A DNA stretch of 62,902 bases. Origin: Gammaproteobacteria bacterium (lineage in GTDB: Bacteria; Pseudomonadota; Gammaproteobacteria; GRL18). The translations under genes were made by a program, and so were the position numbers. Positions 45,228 to 52,796 of this stretch are shown piece by piece; position 1 is the first letter of the stretch, and each line of letters begins with the position of its first letter. The stretch is from positions 1 through 62,902 of the forward strand of contig JADGEM010000022.1 of the NCBI GenBank assembly GCA_016744375.1, given 5' to 3'. Below the pieces are notes generated by a model. It had not been told where the DNA came from. It saw nothing but the letters and a program-made list of their open reading frames with translations, and did no database searches.

Positions 45228-45410
45228 TTAATGATGAGCAAGTACGCCGTGATCATAAATCACCAGCCACCACATAAACAAAAGTGTCCCCGCCATAGAC
45301 AGGCGAAACAACCATGGGCCCCAGGTTGCATCATCATGAAGTGATGGTTCAATATCACTATTCATATCATCACCGGTGTTTGGATTATTATCAGTACTCA
45401 AACCCTGCAC
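45228..45410 (-). CDS. Small single-pass membrane protein, first gene of the leftward operon
   Basis: The frame from the GTG at 45410 encodes 60 residues: an acidic, N/D-rich N-terminus and one transmembrane segment (LFRLSMAGTLLFMWWLVIY), ending in DHGVLAHH. An AAGGAG site abuts the GTG. A TTG nine bases later, or the ATG at 45365, are alternative starts. It sits about 42 nt downstream of the predicted sigma-54 start and 15 bp before the 41-residue gene. Two such peptides ahead of a CydA-like gene suggest small subunits of the complex. Confidence 0.68.
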   Translation of the reverse strand: MQGLSTDNNPNTGDDMNSDIEPSLHDDATWGPWLFRLSMAGTLLFMWWLVIYDHGVLAHH

Positions 45411-45462
45411 TCCTTAATTTGTAAAATAACAACGCAATAAACTTTTATCATCCCCATAAATA

Positions 45463-45478
45463 AGCAACAAATATACCA
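45463..45478 (-). promoter_or_regulatory. Sigma-54 promoter for the leftward cytochrome operon
   Basis: On the minus strand the element reads TGGTATATTTGTTGCT, with GG and GC exactly 10 nt apart and an intact TTGC. It matches 9 of 12 fixed positions of TGGCACGnnnnTTGCW. The predicted start, near 45452, leaves a 42-nt leader before the gene at 45410. Confidence 0.72.
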
Positions 45479-45609
45479 ACATAAAAGCAATGGTTATTTA
45501 AATTCTTATAATGGCATTTTAATCAATATCTTACATGCACTTTCCATTTGTTATCATTCACTAGCAAACGGCTATTAAGAAAACTATGAAGATCAGAATT
45601 GAATGAATC

Positions 45610-45671
45610 GTTCAAACCCTGTATAAAACTAAGAAGATTTGTTCAAGCAAATCAGGTTGAACGAATTGTTC
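45610..45671. promoter_or_regulatory. Probable upstream activator sites shared by both sigma-54 promoters
   Basis: GTTCAA (45641-45646) and TTGAAC (45657-45662) form a perfect dyad with a 10-bp spacer. Further half sites are GTTCAA at 45610-45615 and the overlapping GAAC-GAATT-GTTC palindrome (45659-45671). The dyad centre is about 160 bp upstream of the rightward and 200 bp upstream of the leftward predicted starts, the normal range for an NtrC-type enhancer. The cognate activator is probably 57256-58686. Confidence 0.65.
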
Positions 45672-45785
45672 ACTTGGTTAAAATTTATACATCATTAAAA
45701 ATAAAATGCTTCAATACGTTCCATCCTATTGTTTTGAATGTGTTTATTAGAGAACCCATTTTTATAATTTAAAACTGTCACATAT

Positions 45786-45801
45786 TGGTATGATATTTGC
45801 T
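45786..45801 (+). promoter_or_regulatory. Sigma-54 promoter for the rightward maturation operon
   Basis: TGGTATGATATTTGCT has GG (45787-45788) and GC (45799-45800) 10 nt apart and matches 10 of 12 fixed positions of TGGCACGnnnnTTGCW. The predicted start is near 45812. This rules out the ATG at 45790 as the start of the HEAT gene, since it lies inside the promoter. Confidence 0.75.
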
Positions 45802-45852
45802 GAATATATTTTCTATAACAAACCAGTTCCTACATACCCGGAGTACGTAATC

Positions 45853-48357
45853 GTGCAGACAATGACCAGCAAAGTAACCACTAGCTTACTAAACTACCTT
45901 GAAAACGGTAATGAAGTTGATAGATGCTATGCCGCAAAGACTTTAGGCAATCTAAAAATCAAGGAAGCCACAAAAGCATTGCTGGAACGAATAAAAGATG
46001 AAGATGTCGATGTCTGCATTGATGCCATCAGTGCATTGGGGAAAATTAAGGAACTTTCTGCATTACCCGTTTTACTTGAATCTCTGGAAAAAGATCCGGA
46101 CAGCGATGTAAAACTGGCCGTTACTGAATCCCTGGCTCATTACCAAAGCAAAGAAGCCATTGATACTCTATTAAAGCTGGCAGAAGAGCGTCCGGAAGAG
46201 ATGCACTTTGATCAAAATGAAGACTGGGATAGCTGGTGGGATCTCCAGGAAAAAGCCATAGTAATTTTAGGTGAGATGAAAGTAAAAAAAGCATTTCCGG
46301 TGTTAAAAAATATACTGGAAGATGAATTTAGCCAGGATATTGAAGCCATTATTCTTAAGGCTATTGCCAGGCTGGAAGATACCCAGGCCGATGAATACTT
46401 GATTAATCGACTCAATGGCACAGATGGAAGCACTGAAGTTCAGCAAAGACGTACAGCCACCGCACTGGGTTTTTCAACAACAGATGCAACATTAAAGGCT
46501 CTGGGCCGTGGACTTGTCAGCAAATCAGCCAACACCCGAGAGAATGTTCTTTTAGCCTTAGGCCAACGACAAGCAACGGCCTACATTAAAGCCATATTTT
46601 TAAGTTTGCGCGATCCAGCTGCCAATGTAAAACGCACCGCATTAAAAGTACTTCAAAATCTGGAATCCAAATTGCAAACCAATCAAGCCTTTGATTTTAA
46701 TCAAATCGCAGAAATGTTAAGCGAGCAGGATGCCACGCTGCAAACCGCCGTCTTAGCATTCTTTTTGGAACAACAGAAAATCAGTCCGGTTATTGAAGCA
46801 CTTTCTGATGAAAATCAGCAATTAATCCTCCAATGTCTGAAATCTGACAATGACAACGTACTGACTCAGGCCGCTCAATTAAGCACCATCACCGGGAATC
46901 CAGAGAATACAGCGCTCTTATTCAAGCTTGCTTTATCTGAGGAACACTCTGCATGGGTACGAAAAGAAGCCATTCTGGCCCTGGGACACACAGTTAACAC
47001 CATAAATGATGCCGAAGAAAGACAAAATGCTTTATTAAATTTACGCTCACTGGTGCACAATGATGAGCAGACAGTTCGTTCCTCTGCATTACAGGCATTA
47101 CTCATATTGTCAAACTCAGCGAATGAATCAGAACCAGAAAGTGATGAATTGCCCCCTATTGCCATCCTGTTAGCAACCCTTAAAGGCGAACAGTTTGACC
47201 TCAAAGAGACAGAGGATGAAATCTGCAGCACGGGAGAAACCCCCACTGAATCCAATTGTAATACTTGCGCTGAAAGTGCTGCCTGTTCATCTTCAGTTAA
47301 TGGAGAAAGCGCTAATATACAAGAAAGCATTATTCATCAATTCGAAGATAAAGATATAAACGATAGTGCTCACTTGATCGAGGCTAATGAAGATCAGACT
47401 ATTAATTCAGCAATGTCCACCTTAGAAGCGATCGCTATGGATAATGTTGAAAGCTCTCAGGCTGTTGTGCCTGCCACCGAAGCAGAACAGGCACACGATA
47501 AAGAAAGCGGACCTTTTATTTCAGAAATTCTGGATGATAATATGGATGAGTTTGTTGACATAATGCGTAAAAATTTTACCAAAGGTAAAAAAATGATTCG
47601 ACGCAAAGTAGATACCTTTGCTGATGCACGCTATATCTGTGCACGACTACTCAGCGACAACACCCAGACAAAATATGATGAAGTTGTTATCAAAGCACTT
47701 GCTGAATGCCTTAATGATGACGATGAAAATTTGCGTCAGGAGGCGGCTGAATCACTATCAGACATCAGCTTAAGGAATCCCCTCATTCCAGGTCTGAGCA
47801 ATAGCTTCGGCAAGCTGGTGACTCTATTAGACAGCAAGGATAGTGATATGAGAATAGCCTGCATCCATGCCATAGCCCATTCAGGCAACCGAGCTGCATT
47901 ACCTCACTTATTAGACTATTTATCCGATGAAGAGTACCTTGTGCAACTGCATTCACTGCATGGACTGGTTTATATTCTCAACAACAAGGCCGGATTAACA
48001 GCACAGCAGCAGGCTGAACATATGAATTTAGATGAAGTCAATGATGAGCAGATTATTAAAGCATTATTTGACTGTCTAAATCATAAAAACTACAGTGTTT
48101 CTATGGCTGCAATTGAAGCTTTAGCCGACTTGCAGCAAACTGAAGCCATTGAACAATTTATTGATGTCGCCCTCACGGATGAAGGTCAGTCAGCCAGACA
48201 TATCTCCAGATTATTAAAAAAACTGGATACCGAAAAAAGTACTGAATTACTTTTAACACGTCTGGATACCGTTGCCGACAGCTCCTATCGACGCTATGTG
48301 ATGGAAATGCTGGAGGTGGTTGTCAGTCCTGAAGAAATTCAGAAGGAAGCGGCTTAA
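45853..48357 (+). CDS. HEAT-repeat protein with a cysteine cluster
   Basis: From the GTG at 45853 (GGAG site 9 nt upstream) the product has 834 residues; the ATG at 45862 is the alternative. Two blocks of PBS-lyase/HEAT-type repeats (about 5-455 and 595-825) show the alternating AxxALGxL, AxxALxDxD pattern. They are separated by an acidic linker with four cysteines (CSTGETPTESNCNTC, then AAC). HEAT repeats are protein-binding scaffolds; those of phycobilin lyases act on tetrapyrroles, but this link is loose. No signal peptide is seen, so it is cytoplasmic. It is the first gene of the rightward operon. Confidence 0.83.
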   Translation: MQTMTSKVTTSLLNYLENGNEVDRCYAAKTLGNLKIKEATKALLERIKDEDVDVCIDAISALGKIKELSALPVLLESLEKDPDSDVKLAVTESLAHYQSKEAIDTLLKLAEERPEEMHFDQNEDWDSWWDLQEKAIVILGEMKVKKAFPVLKNILEDEFSQDIEAIILKAIARLEDTQADEYLINRLNGTDGSTEVQQRRTATALGFSTTDATLKALGRGLVSKSANTRENVLLALGQRQATAYIKAIFLSLRDPAANVKRTALKVLQNLESKLQTNQAFDFNQIAEMLSEQDATLQTAVLAFFLEQQKISPVIEALSDENQQLILQCLKSDNDNVLTQAAQLSTITGNPENTALLFKLALSEEHSAWVRKEAILALGHTVNTINDAEERQNALLNLRSLVHNDEQTVRSSALQALLILSNSANESEPESDELPPIAILLATLKGEQFDLKETEDEICSTGETPTESNCNTCAESAACSSSVNGESANIQESIIHQFEDKDINDSAHLIEANEDQTINSAMSTLEAIAMDNVESSQAVVPATEAEQAHDKESGPFISEILDDNMDEFVDIMRKNFTKGKKMIRRKVDTFADARYICARLLSDNTQTKYDEVVIKALAECLNDDDENLRQEAAESLSDISLRNPLIPGLSNSFGKLVTLLDSKDSDMRIACIHAIAHSGNRAALPHLLDYLSDEEYLVQLHSLHGLVYILNNKAGLTAQQQAEHMNLDEVNDEQIIKALFDCLNHKNYSVSMAAIEALADLQQTEAIEQFIDVALTDEGQSARHISRLLKKLDTEKSTELLLTRLDTVADSSYRRYVMEMLEVVVSPEEIQKEAA

Positions 48358-48391
48358 ATATTTTTTAATAACGAACAGTAGGAAGATTAAA

Positions 48392-49123
48392 ATGAAAAAA
48401 ACAATTGCATCAATTGCATTAGTAACAGCAGCAGCGCTCAGCATGCCGGCCATGGCAGGCTATAAAGTTGTTGATGTCACAGACGGAGGTTCTATCTCCG
48501 GTAAGATTAATTTTACCGGCAAGGATGCAGCTCCTCAAACCTATAAAGTTGCCAAAGATACTGATACTTGCGGTACAGCAAATCGGGTCATTGATTATGT
48601 TGATGTTAAAGATGGTGCTTTAAAAAATGTAGTCGTTTATCTGGATAAAGTAAAATCTGGAAAAAAATTCGAAAAAATCGAAGCAAAAATTGATCAAAAA
48701 GGCTGTGAATTTTTGCCGTTCATGAGTGTTATGACCAATGATTCTATTTTTGAAGCAACCAACTCTGATCCAGTCCTGCATAATATTCATACTTATGAAA
48801 TTATGGGGCGTGCCAAAAAGACAGTAATGAATGTCAGTCAACCTAAACAAGGTGCTACCACAAAGAAAAAAGTCAAATTAAAGCGTGGTGCCGGTATGAA
48901 ACTTGAATGCGATGCTCATGATTTTATGCATGGTTTTGTTTTTGTAGCCAAAAACCCGTACTACGCAGTTGTTGCTGATGACGGTACTTACACTATCAAT
49001 GATATCCCTGCTGGTAAATACAAAGTTAAAGCATGGCATGGCACTCTAGGCGAGAAAAAAGGTAAAGCAACTGTCACTGCCGGTGGTGCAGCAACGGTTG
49101 ATTTTACTTTTAAAGGCAAATAG
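48392..49123 (+). CDS. Secreted cupredoxin-like/carboxypeptidase-regulatory-like protein
   Basis: From the ATG at 48392 (GGAAG site 7 nt upstream) the product has 243 residues with a Sec signal (MKKTIASIALVTAAALSMPAMA). It has a cupredoxin-type arrangement: a histidine in VLHNIHTY and a late CDAHDFMHG, offering Cys, His and Met ligands for a type I copper site. The C-terminal part (GTYTINDIPAGKYKVKAWHG) resembles a carboxypeptidase-regulatory beta-sandwich. Similar proteins are often annotated 'methylamine utilization protein'. A periplasmic electron carrier or copper donor for the cytochrome complex is plausible. Confidence 0.72.
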   Translation: MKKTIASIALVTAAALSMPAMAGYKVVDVTDGGSISGKINFTGKDAAPQTYKVAKDTDTCGTANRVIDYVDVKDGALKNVVVYLDKVKSGKKFEKIEAKIDQKGCEFLPFMSVMTNDSIFEATNSDPVLHNIHTYEIMGRAKKTVMNVSQPKQGATTKKKVKLKRGAGMKLECDAHDFMHGFVFVAKNPYYAVVADDGTYTINDIPAGKYKVKAWHGTLGEKKGKATVTAGGAATVDFTFKGK

Positions 49124-49163
49124 AAAAGCTATTGGCCTGCAGAAGCTTGCTTTACTAACACTT

Positions 49164-49233
49164 GCCGGGAGGACAGGCGTCCTGTCCACTTCAAAGACAC
49201 TTTCAGTACGGGCATGACGCCCGTACTCCCGGC
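49164..49233. repeat. Three-way-junction REP element
   Basis: The outer stem GCCGGGAG/CTCCCGGC (49164-49171 with 49226-49233) encloses two perfect hairpins: GACAGG/CCTGTC (49172-49177 with 49181-49186) and GTACGGGC/GCCCGTAC (49206-49213 with 49219-49226). All stems are perfect. It lies 40 bp after the cupredoxin-like gene and may stabilise or attenuate the operon mRNA. A partial relative is at 1165-1180. Confidence 0.75.
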
Positions 49234-49276
49234 AATTAATATTTATGCAACAAGTGTGATAATCAAGACTTAAATA

Positions 49277-49399
49277 ATGTTTAAATATTTAAATAATAAA
49301 TTCAACTTAACAATTTCTGATTACGTCATTTTATCCGGTGGTGTGATCAATATTATTGTTATAACAACCATCTTTATTTTTTGGTTGCTTTATACATAA
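49277..49399 (+). CDS. 40-residue single-pass membrane peptide
   Basis: The frame from the ATG at 49277 encodes MFKYLNNKFNLTISDYVILS, then one long hydrophobic segment ending WLLYT. No good ribosome site is visible. The membrane segment and the position inside an operon that already contains small membrane peptides make it worth keeping, but it could be a chance frame in AT-rich DNA. Confidence 0.45.
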   Translation: MFKYLNNKFNLTISDYVILSGGVINIIVITTIFIFWLLYT

Positions 49400-49424
49400 A
49401 AAAACAGTGCCAATAACACACCTA

Positions 49425-51449
49425 ATGAGAACTGACGAAATGCCGCATAGTAATACTGCTTCATTGGAAATCCCTGAAAATGAAGAAAATACGCCGCAAT
49501 TAGAGACAGCTTACCGCTCAATCCTGATGGCAGTTGATTCATCTGATCACTCAAATCGTGCGACAGATGATGCGATTGAGTTAGGCACACTTTATCAGTC
49601 AGTGATCACAGCCTCTCATGTTTATGCCGCAAAAATGCATGATCTGCGCTTTAAACAAATGGAAGGCGGCTTGCCTGAACAGTTTAAAGAAGAAGATGAA
49701 CTGGAACGTCAAAGAGACATCCATGACTCATTGATTACTAAGGGGCTGTCAATTATTACAGACTCTTATCTGATTCAGGCAGAAAAAGCCTGTAATAAAG
49801 CAGAACTTGTCTTTAAAGGGCGTTCGCTTGAAGGAAAAAATTATAAAACACTCATTGATGAAGCTCATAACGGCAAGTATGACCTGTTAGTCATGGGTTC
49901 ATTAGGACTGGGAGCTATTCAGGGCAGTACCATTGGTACTGTCTGTGAACGAGTAGTCCGCCGAAGCAAAATTGATACTCTGGTCATTAAACAACCGGAG
50001 CGAAGTATCAAAGACGGTCCGATTGTCGCCGCAATTGATGGCTCGAAACAATCCTATGCCGCACTGGTAACGGCATTTAATTTAGCCAAAAAGTGGCAGG
50101 TGCCATTGCAGGTTATTTCAGCCTTTGACCCTTATTACCACTATGTTGCCTTTAATCGCATTGCTGGCGTTCTAAGCGACGAAGCTGGTAAAGTATTTCG
50201 CTTTAAAGAGCAGGAACAATTGCATGAAGAAATCATTGATGATGGCCTGGCGAAAATATATCAAAGCCACCTTGAAGTGGCTGAACAGTTAGCAGAAGAA
50301 TATTTGCTTAAAGAAAACGGGGTAACGATTGAAACTCATCTGCTCACCGGAAAACCTCATCATGCCATTGAACAGTTTGTAGAAGAAATCGATTCCAGTT
50401 TACTCATTATTGGAAAAATAGGTATCCACTGTGATGATGAACTTGATATCGGCGGCAATAGTGAAAACTTGCTACGAAATTCATCCTGCGCTGTATTACT
50501 GACTCAACGTGAATTTACGCCTCGTGTTGAGATGGTGGCAGAATCTACCACAACCTGGTCAACACAAGCTGAAGAGGCTATGACTCATATTCCACCCTTT
50601 GTGCAAAACATGGCTCGCGCCGCAATTTTACGTTATGCCCAGGGTGAGGGCCATACTGTAATCACAGCCAGCATCGTTGAAGAAGCCACTAAGAATATGT
50701 GTCCTGCAGGAATGAAAAATCTGGACAATCTGGTTGATGCCGCTACTGAAGCAAAAAATGTCAGGAAAACTAAAACACCACCTGCCGGTGCATTTAATAT
50801 GCAATGGTCAGCTGAAGCCGATGAAATGTTACAACAAGTCAGTGACACAACACTCCGGCATAATACCAAAATGCGTGCTGAAAAACGTGCACTCACTGAA
50901 AAATCAAGCGTCGTTGAAACCGATCATATTTTACCTTTTGTTATTAATCCTACCGTTAAAAAGCAAAAGGAAGAGAAAAAATCCTCTAAATGCCCTTTTG
51001 CTTCTATGGGCGATATGAGCAGCATGACAGCTCAAAGCGATACAATTGATTATCCCTGGGAAAAGGAAGCTCTTGAACGTCTGAAACAAATACCGGAAGG
51101 CACCAGTCGTGACATGACTCGAAAAGCAACCAATGCCATTGCACAACAACAGAGTATTGAATCCATCAGTTTAGATTTTCTGGAGCAAATTCTAAGTATT
51201 TTTAACTCCGGTTCAAAAGATGCTTCAAAAAAAATAGGTAAAACATTGCCATGGGATAAAGATGCTCAAGACTCTATTTCAAAAGCACCACCGATGGTCC
51301 AGGGTATGCTAGCCAGGGAAATTGAAGCCTATGCAAAACGAGAAAACCTCCCTCAAGTTGATCTTAAAACAGCAGAAAAAGCCAAAAAACAATGGGCTGA
51401 TGAAGGTCAGTTTCATCTTGATCCAAGCGATCCCAGAAATCATTCTTAG
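49425..51449 (+). CDS. Tandem universal stress protein with four PCP_red-like C-terminal repeats
   Basis: The protein (about 674 residues from the ATG at 49425; GTG 49407 and ATG 49440 are alternatives) has two UspA-type domains. The first (about 30-195) contains LLVMGSLGLGAIQGSTIGTV; the second (about 200-365) contains AIDGSKQSYAAL and LLIIGKIGIH. The C-terminal half has four copies of a roughly 45-residue motif, W-x-x-A-x4-L-x2-[IA]-P..., the best being AEEAMTHIPPFVQNMARAAI. They resemble the PCP_red domain of protochlorophyllide reductase subunits. The same module ends the next gene's product, linking the two in function. Confidence 0.8.
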   Translation: MRTDEMPHSNTASLEIPENEENTPQLETAYRSILMAVDSSDHSNRATDDAIELGTLYQSVITASHVYAAKMHDLRFKQMEGGLPEQFKEEDELERQRDIHDSLITKGLSIITDSYLIQAEKACNKAELVFKGRSLEGKNYKTLIDEAHNGKYDLLVMGSLGLGAIQGSTIGTVCERVVRRSKIDTLVIKQPERSIKDGPIVAAIDGSKQSYAALVTAFNLAKKWQVPLQVISAFDPYYHYVAFNRIAGVLSDEAGKVFRFKEQEQLHEEIIDDGLAKIYQSHLEVAEQLAEEYLLKENGVTIETHLLTGKPHHAIEQFVEEIDSSLLIIGKIGIHCDDELDIGGNSENLLRNSSCAVLLTQREFTPRVEMVAESTTTWSTQAEEAMTHIPPFVQNMARAAILRYAQGEGHTVITASIVEEATKNMCPAGMKNLDNLVDAATEAKNVRKTKTPPAGAFNMQWSAEADEMLQQVSDTTLRHNTKMRAEKRALTEKSSVVETDHILPFVINPTVKKQKEEKKSSKCPFASMGDMSSMTAQSDTIDYPWEKEALERLKQIPEGTSRDMTRKATNAIAQQQSIESISLDFLEQILSIFNSGSKDASKKIGKTLPWDKDAQDSISKAPPMVQGMLAREIEAYAKRENLPQVDLKTAEKAKKQWADEGQFHLDPSDPRNHS

Positions 51450-51473
51450 GTCAATAAAGTTAGAAAGATAGTT

Positions 51474-52796
51474 ATGAATAAATTATTCCAACTACAACAA
51501 AAGAGCTCTCAGAATGATCTCTATCTGCTGGCAATAAACATTACCAAACGATGCAATCTTGCTTGTGAGCACTGTTATCTGGATGCTGATACTTTAAAAA
51601 ATGGTCAGGCTAATGAACTCAGCCTCAAAGAAGTAACGTCTATCCTGGATGAAGTTGCCACCCGTGGCAATAAAACCATGGTAGTATTAACCGGTGGCGA
51701 GCCTCTGGCACGTACCGATCTTGAAGATATGGTAAAACATGGTGCGGCTTTGGGCTTGTCTATGGTCGTTGGCAGCAACGGCACATTATTGACCTCACGC
51801 AGAGTATCTGCCTTAAAAGCTGCTGGAGCTCTGGGGATTGGCATCAGTGTTGATTCTTTAAACCAGGCACAGCATGATAAATTCAGGGGGCTGGATGGCA
51901 GCTGGGAAAAAACATTTAAGGGCATCCAGCACTGTCGTAAACAAGAACTTTCTTTCCAGATTCACTTTACTGTCACACGAAATAACTACACTGAATTAAA
52001 CGATATCATCCAGTTTTCTCATAAAAATGGAGCCCGTGTTTTAAACCTGTTCTTTCTTATTTGTACCGGGCGCGCAGAATCAAGCTCTGATATCAGCCCC
52101 GACCAATATGAACGGACTTTAACAGAAATTATTAAGGCACAAATTGATTATCCTGATATGATCATTCGACCCCGCTGTGCGCCTCATTTCAAGCGCATAG
52201 CTCATCAGTTAAATCCTGAATCCCCGATTACCCGCGTGAGCGGCTTTGATGGTGATGGTTGTATTGCAGGGTCTCATTATTGTCGAGTGGCTCCAAATGG
52301 TGATGTAACTGCCTGTCCTTATATTGATACCCCATCCGGCAATATTCGAGAACAAAGTTTTCTCTCCATCTGGGATGATGCCCCTGATTTCCAATTATTA
52401 AGAAACCCCAGCTTAAACGGTGCCTGCGGTGAATGTGAATACCAAAAACTCTGCGGAGGCTGTCGCGCACGCCCGGTTGCCATGGGTGGTAATTTAATGG
52501 ACTCCGATCCCTATTGTGCCTATGTGCCTGATGGAAAAGCAATTATTGAGCCTTTTAATGAAAACTCTGAGCATTTTATTCATTGGAATGATGAAGCCAG
52601 TCAAAGATTATCCAGAATTCCAGGCTTCCTGCAAAATATGATAAAAAAACGTGCCGAGGCCTATGTGTTAGAACTTGGTGAAGATACTGTTAAGGCTGAA
52701 CACTTGTCTAATCTTGCCAGCAAACGATTTGGACAAAATATGCCGTTTAAAAAACCGGCATTCCTTCGCTCATCAATAGAAAGCGATCACGAATAA
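51474..52796 (+). CDS. Radical SAM/SPASM protein with C-terminal PCP_red-like module, NirJ/AhbD-like
   Basis: The 440-residue protein has the radical-SAM cluster motif CNLACEHC (C27, C31, C34) and GGEPLAR. A SPASM-type C-terminal region carries auxiliary Fe-S cysteines (CRVAPNGDVTACPY and CGECEYQKLCGGCRARP). A PCP_red-like tail follows (SQRLSRIPGFLQNMIKKRAE). Related enzymes NirJ, AhbC and AhbD modify haem side chains, so haem or haem-protein maturation is a reasonable guess. It is 24 bp after the USP gene, and its stop overlaps the next start. Confidence 0.82.
   Translation: MNKLFQLQQKSSQNDLYLLAINITKRCNLACEHCYLDADTLKNGQANELSLKEVTSILDEVATRGNKTMVVLTGGEPLARTDLEDMVKHGAALGLSMVVGSNGTLLTSRRVSALKAAGALGIGISVDSLNQAQHDKFRGLDGSWEKTFKGIQHCRKQELSFQIHFTVTRNNYTELNDIIQFSHKNGARVLNLFFLICTGRAESSSDISPDQYERTLTEIIKAQIDYPDMIIRPRCAPHFKRIAHQLNPESPITRVSGFDGDGCIAGSHYCRVAPNGDVTACPYIDTPSGNIREQSFLSIWDDAPDFQLLRNPSLNGACGECEYQKLCGGCRARPVAMGGNLMDSDPYCAYVPDGKAIIEPFNENSEHFIHWNDEASQRLSRIPGFLQNMIKKRAEAYVLELGEDTVKAEHLSNLASKRFGQNMPFKKPAFLRSSIESDHE

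Larger units (their letters stand above)
45411..45852. other. Divergent regulatory region of the cytochrome cluster
   Basis: This 440-bp intergenic region separates the leftward cytochrome operon from the rightward HEAT/maturation operon. It holds a sigma-54 type promoter toward each side and a group of GTTCA/TGAAC dyads between them, each listed below. Confidence 0.75.

Noticed and set aside
45790..45852. ATG at 45790 as start of the HEAT-repeat protein.
   Set aside because: It falls inside the predicted sigma-54 promoter, upstream of the predicted transcription start. The GTG at 45853 or the ATG at 45862 is preferred.
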